The position numbers and the translations under genes are program-made. The notes under the pieces are model-generated. The model made no database searches. It was not told where the DNA came from and saw only the letters and a list, made by a program, of their open reading frames with translations. This document shows positions 1 to 8,640 of a stretch of 64,000 bases of DNA, in pieces (within the stretch, counting starts at the first letter, position 1; every line of letters starts with the position of its first letter). The stretch comes from Raskinella chloraquaticus (SeqCode) (GTDB taxonomy: Bacteria > Pseudomonadota > Alphaproteobacteria > Rhizobiales > UBA4765). The stretch lies in NCBI GenBank assembly GCA_002365175.1, contig DEZK01000013.1, forward strand, positions 1 to 64,000. The letters are read 5' to 3'.

Positions 1-79
1 TTAACGGGTCCTGACCCTAATCAGGGCTTGGGGTACGTCGATGAGCATTGAGGATCGACCGAATTGAGGATTAAAGCAT

Positions 80-1609
80 ATGAGTGAGCCAACTCCCGGA
101 CGGCGGCGCGAGCGCCAGCGCTTGTCACGGGCCCCTGCCCTCAGCTTTCCTCCGCTTCCACGGCTTGCCAACCCGTGGAGCCCGGTTGAAATTCTAAGCG
201 CAGAGCAGCTCGAACGCATTCTCTCCGGCGCCTACACGATCCTCGAGGAATGCGGTCTTGAAATCCGCAGTCAGCGGGCACGCGACATCTATCGGCGGTG
301 TGGCGCCATGGTCGATGACGACACGCAGATGGTGCGCCTCGGGCGCGATATCTGCGAGGCCTATCTGGCACATGCGCCCGAGACATTCGTTTTGCATTCG
401 CGCAATCCCGATCGACATCTGCATGTCGGTGGCAATATCGTCAATTTCGGCCCGGTGAATGGTTCCCCGCATATCACCGATACACAGGGCGGGAGGCGTT
501 ACGGATCGCTTGACGACTTCAACAACATTCTGAAAATCACCCACGCGCTGGGGATCCTGCACTGGCAGGGCGGTGTCGTGGTGGAACCAGTCGATGTGCC
601 GGTGCCGGTGCGCCATCTCGACATGTATCGCTCGCATATCGAATTGTCCGACATCGTCTGGGCGGCGCGCGGCGTTGGCCTGCCGCAGGCAACTGACGCC
701 ATCGCCATGGCTGCCATCGAACACGGCATCAGCGTCGATGAGCTGGCGCGGCGCCCGAGCCTCATGACGGTGACGAATGTCAACTCGCCACGACGGGTGG
801 ATGAGGAAATCCTCGACAACATCATGACGCTTGCCGAACATGGGCAGGCAGTGTGCATCACGCCCTTCACATTGATGGGAGCGATGGCGCCGGTCACTCT
901 GGCGGGAGCATTGGTCCAGCACACGGCGGAATCGGTATGCATCCTGGTTCTGTGCCAGATGCTACGCAAAGGCGTACCAGTGATCCTCGGCGGCTTTACA
1001 TCAAATGTCGACATGAAGACGGGCTCACCCGCCTTCGGCACGCCGGAATATGTGCGTGCAGTTTTGGCGATCGCGCAGATCGGCCGCCGGCTCAAAATTC
1101 CAGTGCGCTCCAGCGCGGTCAACGCTTCGCCAACAGTTGACGCACAGGCAACCTACGAAACCGCCTTCTCGCTATGGGCGTCGATCATGAGCCATTCCCA
1201 TCTTATCAACCATGCGGCAGGCTGGCTCGAAGGCGGGCTGTCGGCTTCCTACGAAAAAATCATCGTCGATGCCGAATTGCTGCGTGGCTGGGCAGAGATT
1301 CTCAAACCGCTGGCGTTCGATGATGATGAACTGGCGCTTGATGCCATTCGCGAAGTGCCGGTTGGTGGCCATTTCTTCGGCACAGCCCATACTCTGGCGC
1401 GCTTTGAAAACGCCTTCTATCGCCCCCTTCTGTCCGACTGGTCGAATTACGAGAACTGGCAGGAAGCCGGCAGCAAGGACGCGACCCAGCGCGCCAGCGA
1501 GATATGGAAGAAAGTGCGTGACGCGTACCAGCCGCCACCGCTTGATCAGGCGGTGCGCGAAGAACTCGACGCCTATGTCACGAAACGCAAACAGGAACTC
1601 TCGGCGTGA
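80..1609 (+). CDS. MttB-family trimethylamine/betaine methyltransferase
   Basis: Member of the MttB superfamily, TIM-barrel enzymes that pass a methyl group from a tertiary or quaternary amine to the cobalt of a corrinoid protein in the cytoplasm. The 509 residues fit the family length, and the conserved stretch FGTPEYVRAVLAIAQ near residue 320 is typical. There is no in-frame amber codon, so it belongs to the non-pyrrolysine branch (MtgB-like), whose known substrates are quaternary amines such as glycine betaine. ATG follows a GAGGAT ribosome site. The last bases overlap the next gene (GTGA). No corrinoid protein or reactivase is visible in this window, so its partner must be encoded elsewhere. 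The exact substrate is unknown. Confidence 0.85.
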   Translation: MSEPTPGRRRERQRLSRAPALSFPPLPRLANPWSPVEILSAEQLERILSGAYTILEECGLEIRSQRARDIYRRCGAMVDDDTQMVRLGRDICEAYLAHAPETFVLHSRNPDRHLHVGGNIVNFGPVNGSPHITDTQGGRRYGSLDDFNNILKITHALGILHWQGGVVVEPVDVPVPVRHLDMYRSHIELSDIVWAARGVGLPQATDAIAMAAIEHGISVDELARRPSLMTVTNVNSPRRVDEEILDNIMTLAEHGQAVCITPFTLMGAMAPVTLAGALVQHTAESVCILVLCQMLRKGVPVILGGFTSNVDMKTGSPAFGTPEYVRAVLAIAQIGRRLKIPVRSSAVNASPTVDAQATYETAFSLWASIMSHSHLINHAAGWLEGGLSASYEKIIVDAELLRGWAEILKPLAFDDDELALDAIREVPVGGHFFGTAHTLARFENAFYRPLLSDWSNYENWQEAGSKDATQRASEIWKKVRDAYQPPPLDQAVREELDAYVTKRKQELSA

Positions 1610-3135
1610 TCATAGCGCTTGGTGATCGGCAGTTTTCCTGTCGCGACATTCTATCGGTTGCGCAAAACGGCAATCAGCTGGCGCTCTCTGCGGGAAGCCG
1701 CGCGCGCATCAGCGCCGGGCGCGCGATCATCGAGCAGATGGCAGCCGGCAGCGAGCCGATCTATGGGGTCAACACAGGGTTGGGCGGCAATCTGCGCCAC
1801 CGTATTCCAGCGGGCGACATCGAGGACTTCCAGACGCAGATCATTTTCGGCCGCATGATCGGTGTCGGACCAGCGCTCGACCCGGTGATCTGCCGCGCAA
1901 TTCTCCTGTGCCGATTGATTGAATTGTCGAGCGGGGCGACCGGGGTATCTCTCGATACCATCCAGCTGCTGGTGGAGCTGTTCAATCGCGGGGTGACGCC
2001 GGTTATTCCCTCGCTTGGGTCCATCGGCGCCAGCGATATCGGCGTGCTCGCCCATCTGGCGGCAGTCGTCATCGGTCATGGCGAAGCCTGGTTTGACGGC
2101 GAGCGCATGACAGGCGGCGCGGCGCTCGCAGCTGCCGGCCTGCAACCGGCCAGATTACGCGAAAAGGACGGTATAGGCCTCATCAACCATGCGGCGGCAA
2201 GCGCGACGCTGGCCGCTTATGCGGTCTGCGCGTTGGAAGATGCCCTTCTGGCTGCAACCGCTGTCGCGGCCCTGTCCTATGAAGGGTATGCAGCCAATCC
2301 GGCCATTCTTGATCCCCGCCTTCATGCGGCGCGCCCGGCCGGCGGGCAGGAGGAAGCTGCGGCGATGATGCGGCGTGCGCTTGCCGGCAGCAGCATCCAT
2401 GAACCGGGTAGCGCGCGTTATGTGCAAGATGCGTTGTCGTTTCGCCTGCTGGCGCCGACGCTGGGTGCGACGCTTGTCGCGCTGGCCACAGCGCGCCGCG
2501 AGAGCGAGATCGAGATCAATGGCGTTACCGTGACGCCAATGATTTTTATTAACGATCATGACATCCTGTCGAGCCCTAATTTTCATACGCCCGCGCTGTC
2601 GCTTGCCTTCGACACGCTGGCGATCTCCTTGACCCATTTTGCTTCCCTCAGCGCCTTTCGCCTGAGCAAGCTGATGACCGCTTCGTTCTCCGGCCTGCCA
2701 CAATATCTCTCGCCGGTTGGAGGAGGGTCGGCGGGCTATGTGTCGCTGCAAAAAACGACGAGCGCGCTTTATTGCGATATCCGCTCCTGCGCCATGCCGG
2801 TCAGCCTCGATGCCTTGCCGGTCTCTGATACGGTGGAAGATGTCGCCTCTTACGCGATGCAGGCGATTGTCAAATTGCAGCGACAATTAGCGCGCTTCTG
2901 CTATCTGAGCGCCATCGAAGCGCTGGCAGCGGCACAGGCTGTCGACCTGCGCGCCCCGCCCAGGCTGGGGGCTGCCACGTCCTGCCTCCATCAGGCGATC
3001 CGTCATGTCGTCCCGCCACTTCAGGCAGATCGCCCGCCAGGGGCTGACGTTGAGGTCGTGGTGAAATGCCTTTCCGATCCGGTGCTGTTGGCGCGCTTGC
3101 GCGCCATCATCATGGCGCAGGGAGGGCTGACCTAA
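1606..3135 (+). CDS. HAL/PAL-fold lyase with altered MIO triad (possible betaine trimethylamine-lyase)
   Basis: Aromatic amino acid lyase fold, 509 residues. Visible family motifs are YGVNTGLG (53-60), GSIGASD (138-144), GLINHAAAS (191-199) and QDALSFR (274-280). The usual Ala-Ser-Gly that cyclises into the MIO electrophile reads Ala142-Ser143-Asp144, and one residue seems missing against the canonical ASGDLAPLAH. Lys383 lies in LQKT where ammonia-lyases usually have AQVT, and Glu411 is kept. Loss of MIO argues against classical histidine ammonia-lyase. Ergothionase, an MIO-less relative as I recall, releases trimethylamine from ergothioneine, which would suit the MttB neighbour. GTG start overlaps the preceding stop by four bases. 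Family is firm; substrate is inference. Confidence 0.8.
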   Translation: MIIALGDRQFSCRDILSVAQNGNQLALSAGSRARISAGRAIIEQMAAGSEPIYGVNTGLGGNLRHRIPAGDIEDFQTQIIFGRMIGVGPALDPVICRAILLCRLIELSSGATGVSLDTIQLLVELFNRGVTPVIPSLGSIGASDIGVLAHLAAVVIGHGEAWFDGERMTGGAALAAAGLQPARLREKDGIGLINHAAASATLAAYAVCALEDALLAATAVAALSYEGYAANPAILDPRLHAARPAGGQEEAAAMMRRALAGSSIHEPGSARYVQDALSFRLLAPTLGATLVALATARRESEIEINGVTVTPMIFINDHDILSSPNFHTPALSLAFDTLAISLTHFASLSAFRLSKLMTASFSGLPQYLSPVGGGSAGYVSLQKTTSALYCDIRSCAMPVSLDALPVSDTVEDVASYAMQAIVKLQRQLARFCYLSAIEALAAAQAVDLRAPPRLGAATSCLHQAIRHVVPPLQADRPPGADVEVVVKCLSDPVLLARLRAIIMAQGGLT

Positions 3136-3290
3136 TAAGACGCGCCCGGCAGGAGCGATTTCGCGACCGTCCGGCCTATAAAATGCCTTGCGGTTAAACG
3201 GTATTTGCGTTTCGATTACTGCCAAGCCTGATCTGAATTTATTGTTCGACAGCAGCAATTCTCACTTCTGAATCACAAAGGAGCCCTGAC

Positions 3291-4850
3291 ATGAGCTTGA
3301 AGATCAATCGCCGTGATATTCTCGCCGGAACGGCCGCCTTCGGCCTTGCCGGGCTGGCATCCGCCCCCGAGCGCGGGCTTGCCCAGGATGCGCCGCGCCG
3401 CAATATCGCTGTGCGCGTCGAACGCGATCCCGAGGTGATCGACCCGATCGAGCGCAAGGGTCCGCATGATGGCAATATCTGCCGCGTCGTGTTCCAGAAT
3501 CTCGTGCGCAACAAGCCCAATAGTGCAGAGCTGGACAATGATGCAGCCGAGGAGATCAAGCAGACGTCGCCGACCATGGTCGATTTCAAGCTGAAGCCGG
3601 GCCAGATGTTCACCGATGGCTTTGGCGAAATGAGTGCGGAGGACGTCAAATTTTCGTTTGAACGGATCGGCATCGCCAAGGAAGGCGCCAAGCCATCCAC
3701 CTACCGGGGCGACTGGACCAATCTGGAGCGGGTTGAGGTTACCGGCCAGTATACGGGCCGCATCGTTCTGTCGAAGCCGAATGCCGCGCTGTTCCAGATT
3801 GCGATCGGTGATATATCAGGTGCGATCGTGTCGAAGAAGGCGGTCGAGGCGCGGGGCGGCGAATTCTCAGCCAAGCCGGTTGGGTCCGGCCCCTTCGTCC
3901 TTGCCAGTCTCGAGCGCCAGCGCGGCGCCGTGCTGAAGGCAAGCCCCACCTATAAGGGGCCGAAACCGGCATTTGACGAGATCGCCGTGCGCTTCATACC
4001 CGACAACAAGGCGACCGAACTGGCGCTGCGTTCCGGCGAGCTTGATTTTGCGGTCGTACCACCACCGACCGCCGAGGCCCTCAAGGGAGCGGCTGGCGTG
4101 ACGATCTCGCCGCAGCCCGGCCTCCAATATATCTGGTTGGGGCTCAACGTCGAAAAGGGGCCGCTCGCCGATCTGCGCGTGCGCCAGGCTATCCGCCTCG
4201 GCCTTGATGTCGATCAGATGCTGCTTGCCGGCTATAATGGCGTCGTGCCGCGGCTCAACGCGCTCATTCCAGCCCCCATTCTCGGCAACTGGAAGGACGC
4301 GCCGCTCTACAAGCGCAATGTCGAGGAAGCGCGCAAGCTTCTGAAGGAGAGCGGGCAGAGCAATATCAAGCTGAAGCTGCTGGTTCTCAACCAGCCGGCC
4401 TTCCAGAACATGGCGCTCGTCGCCCGCGCCCTGCTGCAGGAGATCGGCATCACGGTCGAGGTTGATGCGCGTGATGGTGGAACGTTCTGGACGGCTGGAA
4501 AAGGTGATGCCGGCAAGGACATCGAAATGTATATGACAGTCTTCAACGGCAAGCTTGATCCAAACTTCCTGACGCAGTGGTTTGTCACCAGCCAGATCGG
4601 CAACTGGAACTGGCAGCGTTTTGCCAATCCCACTTTCGACATGCTGGTCAATGAGGCTGCCGGCGAGCTCGACCCGGTCAAGCGAGCCGCGCTCATCATT
4701 GCCGCACAGAAGGAAATGGACAAATCCGCTGCCTTCGTCTGGCTCACGAATAACGCGGCGCTGGTGGCGCATCGCTCGTGGCTCAAGCCCGCTTCCATAC
4801 CGGGCTGGCTTGATTGGCAATACGCCAATTTCGCCGCCGGCAGCGCCTGA
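3291..4850 (+). CDS. ABC transporter substrate-binding protein, family 5 (DppA/OppA type)
   Basis: Periplasmic solute-binding protein of the peptide/nickel/opine family, 519 residues, the usual size. The N-terminus carries a Tat-like signal: twin Arg in NRRDILAG followed by a short hydrophobic stretch ending in ASA. The body has the typical SBP_bac_5 flow, with LKPGQMFTDG, an aromatic-rich ligand lobe and a WLTNNAALVAH region near the end. AGGAG lies about 10 bases before the ATG. It is the first gene of a complete importer with two permeases and two ATPases. Ligand is unknown. Context suggests an amine, betaine or amino-acid derivative rather than ordinary peptides. Confidence 0.9.
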   Translation: MSLKINRRDILAGTAAFGLAGLASAPERGLAQDAPRRNIAVRVERDPEVIDPIERKGPHDGNICRVVFQNLVRNKPNSAELDNDAAEEIKQTSPTMVDFKLKPGQMFTDGFGEMSAEDVKFSFERIGIAKEGAKPSTYRGDWTNLERVEVTGQYTGRIVLSKPNAALFQIAIGDISGAIVSKKAVEARGGEFSAKPVGSGPFVLASLERQRGAVLKASPTYKGPKPAFDEIAVRFIPDNKATELALRSGELDFAVVPPPTAEALKGAAGVTISPQPGLQYIWLGLNVEKGPLADLRVRQAIRLGLDVDQMLLAGYNGVVPRLNALIPAPILGNWKDAPLYKRNVEEARKLLKESGQSNIKLKLLVLNQPAFQNMALVARALLQEIGITVEVDARDGGTFWTAGKGDAGKDIEMYMTVFNGKLDPNFLTQWFVTSQIGNWNWQRFANPTFDMLVNEAAGELDPVKRAALIIAAQKEMDKSAAFVWLTNNAALVAHRSWLKPASIPGWLDWQYANFAAGSA

Positions 4851-4876
4851 TCCTCGATCCAAGCGCGGCATTGGGC

Positions 4877-5860
4877 ATGGGTATCACAGCAGAGACGGCG
4901 CGCTATCTGGCGAGCCGTCTCGTGACGTCCATCATCATCGTGTTTGGTGCGATGCTGTTGTTGTTCACGCTGTCAGCGCTCGTGCCCGGCGATCCGGCAG
5001 TGACGCTGCTCGGACCCCAGGCGACCCCTGAACTTGCTGCCCATTTCATCAGGGAAATGGGGCTCGACCAACCCCTCCACATCCGCCTGTGGCGCTTTTT
5101 CTCCAATGTGCTTACCGGCAACCTCGGTCAGGACGTTTTGTCGGGTCGTTATGTGACCGGTATGGTGGGTGCGGTGCTGCCTTCAACCATCATACTGACG
5201 TTTATGGCAATTTTTCTTGCCGTGCTGTTCGGCGTGCCGCTGGGATGTTTTGCTGCCACGCATCGCGGCAGTTTTTTTGATCATGTGCTGGCGATCCTCT
5301 CGGTCACGTTCATCGCCATTCCTTCGTTTGTGGTGGCGATTTTTCTCCTGCTGGTTTTCGCCATCTGGCTGGACTGGCTGCCGGTGCTGGGCACCAGCGG
5401 CACGGGTTCGTTTGCCGATGAGGCAAAGCGCATGATCCTGCCGACCATTGCGCTGGCTATCGGCTGGATCGGTTTCATCGCCCGCCTTGTGCGGTCATCC
5501 ATGCTGGAAATTCTCGGAGAAAACCATATCCGCACCATGCGCGCCTATGGCCTGCCGGAGCGTCTTATCGTCTACAAATACGCGTTGAAGAACGCCTGCA
5601 TTCCGATCATCGCCATTCTCGGACTGGGCATCGGGCGCCTTCTTGGCGGGGCGGTTCTGGTCGAGATCGTCTTCTCACGGCCGGGCCTCGGACGCCTCGT
5701 CTATGATGCGATCGCAGCGCGCAACTATCCCGTGCTGCAAGGCTCGGTGCTTGTGGTGGTGCTGCTGTTTGTGGTCACCAACCTGCTTGTCGATCTGTCT
5801 TATTCGGCAATCGACCCGCGCATTCGCCGCCGCGCCGAGCGTGAAGGCATGCCCAAATGA
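4877..5860 (+). CDS. ABC transporter permease (DppB type)
   Basis: Inner-membrane permease of the family-5 importer, about 327 residues with six predicted helices. The N-terminal segment LASRLVTSIIIVFGAMLLLF and the large periplasmic loop with GLDQPLHIRLWRF are typical of DppB. The EAA-type cytoplasmic loop is seen around MRAYGLPERLIVYKYALKNA. ATG at 4877 is preferred because the helix expected at the N-terminus of DppB proteins then starts within 15 residues, whereas an upstream in-frame ATG would add an unrelated tail read inside the end of the binding-protein gene. It ends in an ATGA overlap with the second permease. Confidence 0.9.
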   Translation: MGITAETARYLASRLVTSIIIVFGAMLLLFTLSALVPGDPAVTLLGPQATPELAAHFIREMGLDQPLHIRLWRFFSNVLTGNLGQDVLSGRYVTGMVGAVLPSTIILTFMAIFLAVLFGVPLGCFAATHRGSFFDHVLAILSVTFIAIPSFVVAIFLLLVFAIWLDWLPVLGTSGTGSFADEAKRMILPTIALAIGWIGFIARLVRSSMLEILGENHIRTMRAYGLPERLIVYKYALKNACIPIIAILGLGIGRLLGGAVLVEIVFSRPGLGRLVYDAIAARNYPVLQGSVLVVVLLFVVTNLLVDLSYSAIDPRIRRRAEREGMPK

Positions 5861-6711
5861 TCGTGTTGCGCGCAACGTGGAAGATCCTCACGCAGGTTGC
5901 CCGCAGTTTCGGTGGCGGGCTTGGATTGATAATCGTGCTGACCGTGCTGTGCAGCGCGGTTTTTGCGCCGCTCATTGCCACGCACGACCCTGATCGCATC
6001 GACGTCCTGCATCGCTTTGCGGCGCCGACGCTTGAGCACATCATGGGCACCGATCATCTGGGCCGCGACATGTTCTCGCGCCTCGTTCATGGCTCGACCG
6101 TGGCGATGACGGTTGCGCTCTGCGCCATCCTCTTCGCGCTCACAAGCGGTACGATCCTGGGTATCGTCGCTGCCTTCCTGTCGACACGGGCCGAGCGCCC
6201 CATTCTGGTCTTGTTCGACGTCATCTCATCCTTTCCCAGCCTCGTCCTGGCACTCGCTATCGTTGGCGTGTTCGGCGCATCGACCAGCCTGGTCATTGTT
6301 GTTGTGGGCATCACTCTGCTGCCGCATTTCGGACGCGTGGCGCGCGCGCAGGTGCTGACATTGAAGAATGCGCCCTTTCTCGAAGCGGAGCGACTGCTGG
6401 GGGCATCGACGATGCGGATCATCTTCGTCCATCTGCTGCCAAATATCGCCGGGCCATTGGTGGTGCTGGCGTCGATGGATATTCCGCTGGTGATCACGAT
6501 CGAGGCAGGGTTGTCGTTCCTTGGCCTCGGCGTCAGGCCACCACTGGCAAGCTGGGGCACGCTCATCCAGGACGGCTACCAATTTCTCTCCCAGAGCGCC
6601 GTTCCGGTGACGGTGGCCAGCGTCGCTCTTGGCGTCGCGACACTCGGCTTCACGCTTTTTGGCGAAGCGTTGCGCGATGCGGTTGATCCCCGGCTGGCAC
6701 GGGCGCATTGA
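5857..6711 (+). CDS. ABC transporter permease (DppC type)
   Basis: Second permease of the importer, 284 residues. It shows the DppC hallmarks: an N-terminal helix, the periplasmic stretch HIMGTDHLGRDMFSRL, and a C-terminal core with the EAA loop around AERLLGASTMRIIFVHLLP. It pairs with the preceding DppB-type protein to form the translocation channel. The ATG overlaps the upstream TGA by four bases, so the two are probably translationally coupled. Nothing unusual was seen. Confidence 0.9.
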   Translation: MIVLRATWKILTQVARSFGGGLGLIIVLTVLCSAVFAPLIATHDPDRIDVLHRFAAPTLEHIMGTDHLGRDMFSRLVHGSTVAMTVALCAILFALTSGTILGIVAAFLSTRAERPILVLFDVISSFPSLVLALAIVGVFGASTSLVIVVVGITLLPHFGRVARAQVLTLKNAPFLEAERLLGASTMRIIFVHLLPNIAGPLVVLASMDIPLVITIEAGLSFLGLGVRPPLASWGTLIQDGYQFLSQSAVPVTVASVALGVATLGFTLFGEALRDAVDPRLARAH

Positions 6712-6712
6712 G

Positions 6713-7693
6713 ATGACCCTGTCGCCGCTGATGCAGATTGAAAATCTGTCGGTTGATGCGGCGACCGAGCGCGGGACGGCGCATCTGCTGCACCATGTCA
6801 GCCTCGATATTGCGCGCGGACGCATCCTTGGAGTTGTGGGCGAATCGGGGTCGGGCAAGTCAACACTCGCCTCGTGTCTGCTGCGGCTGTTGCCCTCTAA
6901 CGTCACGCGGGTCGAGGGGCGCCTGATCTTCGACGGCGTCGACCTCATGACGCTTGATGCTGACGCCATGAATGCCTATCGCGGCCGGCGGATCGCCATG
7001 ATCTTCCAGGACCCGATGACGGCACTCAATCCGCTCTTTACCATCGGCACGCACCTCATCGACGTGCTGCGCCGCCGCGATTCCGGGATTGACCGCGAAC
7101 TGGCGCTGGCGACGGCGGAAGCCATGCTGACGACGGTTGGCGTACCTGATGCCAGGCTCAGGCTTGGCGCCTATCCGCATCAATTGTCAGGAGGCATGCG
7201 CCAAAGGGTGATGATTGCCATGGCGCTGCTGGTGGAGCCTGACCTTCTGCTTGCCGACGAGCCAACGACGGCACTTGATGCCACGATTGAAGCGCAAATC
7301 GTGCAACTTTTCGATGAGCTGAGACAGCGCTTTTCCGGCTCGATTGTGTTTATTTCGCATCATCTCGGCCTGGTCGCCGAGTTGTGCGATGATCTGTGCG
7401 TCATGTATGGCGGCACCGTGGTTGAAACCGGCCCGGTGGCGGATGTGGTCGCCGATCCGCGTCATCCCTACACGAAGGCGCTGCTGGCCTGCGAAATCGA
7501 TCCGGATGGCGACGGCAAGCTGCTGTCGATCAGAGGCGATGTGCCTGATCCGGTCAATGAGGGCGGCCAATGTGTTTTCGCGCCGCGTTGTGGCCATGTG
7601 ATCGCCGGGTGTGTGAGCAACGAGCCGCCGTTGCAGGCGATCGGCGAGGTGCGCCGCGCAGCCTGCATTCGCGCCCATGAGATACTGCCATGA
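6713..7693 (+). CDS. ABC transporter ATP-binding protein (DppD type)
   Basis: First ATPase of the importer, about 326 residues. Walker [10 protein letters not shown], signature LSGGMRQR and Walker [13 protein letters not shown] are intact. The C-terminal extension with [14 protein letters not shown] is the oligopeptide/dipeptide C-terminal domain, whose cysteines bind a 4Fe-4S cluster in some members. ATG at 6713 begins one base after the permease stop. An earlier in-frame ATG would lie inside the permease gene and give an arginine-rich tail foreign to the family. Confidence 0.92.
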   Translation: MTLSPLMQIENLSVDAATERGTAHLLHHVSLDIARGRILGVVGESGSGKSTLASCLLRLLPSNVTRVEGRLIFDGVDLMTLDADAMNAYRGRRIAMIFQDPMTALNPLFTIGTHLIDVLRRRDSGIDRELALATAEAMLTTVGVPDARLRLGAYPHQLSGGMRQRVMIAMALLVEPDLLLADEPTTALDATIEAQIVQLFDELRQRFSGSIVFISHHLGLVAELCDDLCVMYGGTVVETGPVADVVADPRHPYTKALLACEIDPDGDGKLLSIRGDVPDPVNEGGQCVFAPRCGHVIAGCVSNEPPLQAIGEVRRAACIRAHEILP

Positions 7694-8640
7694 CCAAGCA
7701 ACCGCTCATCGCCATGACAGGTATCAGTGTTGTCTACGAAGGTGGCGTGCGGGCGTTGGACGACGTGACGCTGGAGATCGCAAGAGGTTCGGTCGTTGGC
7801 CTTGTGGGTGAATCGGGCTCTGGCAAGACCACCTGCTGCCGCGTGCTGACCAATCTCGTCGAACCGACCTGCGGCACTGTGGCGATCGACGGCGTGCCTC
7901 TTGCCGAAATAATCGGGCGTGGGGATCTGGCATTTCGCCGCCGCATCCAGATGCTGCTCCAGGACGCTGTCGCCTCGCTCAGCCCCCGCCTCTCGGTCAG
8001 CGCGCTGGTTGAAGAGCCGCTGCGCATCCATGGCGAACCGGTCGCCGAGGGACGCGTACGTATCAGCGAATTATTCCGCCGCCTTGGCCTGCCGGCTGAT
8101 ATCGGCAGCAAATACCCGCACCAGATTTCCGGCGGACAGGCGCGGCGCGTGGCGATTGCCCGGGCACTCGTGCTGCGCCCCGAGGTCATCATCGCTGACG
8201 AGCCAACGGCTGGTCTCGACGTTTCGGTTCAGGGTGATCTCCTCAATCTGCTGCAGGAGCTGCGCAGCGAGTTTTCCCTGACGTTTCTTATCGTCAGCCA
8301 TAATCTGTCGGTCGTCAGGCGCATTACCGAGCGAACGGCGGTGATGTATCTGGGCCAGATCATCGAGGAAGCGCCGACGCCGCAGCTTTTTAAGGCGCCG
8401 GCCCATCCTTACACAGCAGCGCTTCTGTCAACCAATCCCTCGCTTGATCCGGGCCGGCGCCGGGCGCGCATCGTGCTGAAAGGCGAGATACCTTCCGTCG
8501 TCAATCCGCCATCGGGCTGTCGCTTCCATACGCGTTGCGCTCATGTGCAGGAGCGCTGCCGAACGAACGTACCGCAATTGCGCCCTGCTGGCGAAGGTCG
8601 GCAGGTGCGCTGTCATTTCCCGCTCGCGGGGACGGCATGA
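7690..8640 (+). CDS. ABC transporter ATP-binding protein (DppF type)
   Basis: Second ATPase of the importer, 316 residues. Walker A GESGSGKTT, signature ISGGQARR and Walker B VIIADEPTAGLD are present, as is the C-terminal GCRFHTRCAHVQERC segment shared with DppF/OppF. It is coupled to the preceding ATPase by an ATGA overlap and overlaps the next gene the same way, so the importer and the enolase-superfamily enzyme are probably one transcriptional unit. Confidence 0.92.
   Translation: MTKQPLIAMTGISVVYEGGVRALDDVTLEIARGSVVGLVGESGSGKTTCCRVLTNLVEPTCGTVAIDGVPLAEIIGRGDLAFRRRIQMLLQDAVASLSPRLSVSALVEEPLRIHGEPVAEGRVRISELFRRLGLPADIGSKYPHQISGGQARRVAIARALVLRPEVIIADEPTAGLDVSVQGDLLNLLQELRSEFSLTFLIVSHNLSVVRRITERTAVMYLGQIIEEAPTPQLFKAPAHPYTAALLSTNPSLDPGRRRARIVLKGEIPSVVNPPSGCRFHTRCAHVQERCRTNVPQLRPAGEGRQVRCHFPLAGTA

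Noticed and set aside
10..25. Short inverted repeat CCTGA/TCAGG near the left edge as a terminator
   Set aside because: Only five paired bases and no T-tract; cannot be distinguished from chance.
80..1609. Pyrrolysine-type MttB
   Set aside because: No in-frame amber codon; the frame is open over the full family length.
3867..4871. Minus-strand open frame of about 334 codons
   Set aside because: Antisense to the family-5 binding protein; no recognisable motif and no independent ribosome site.
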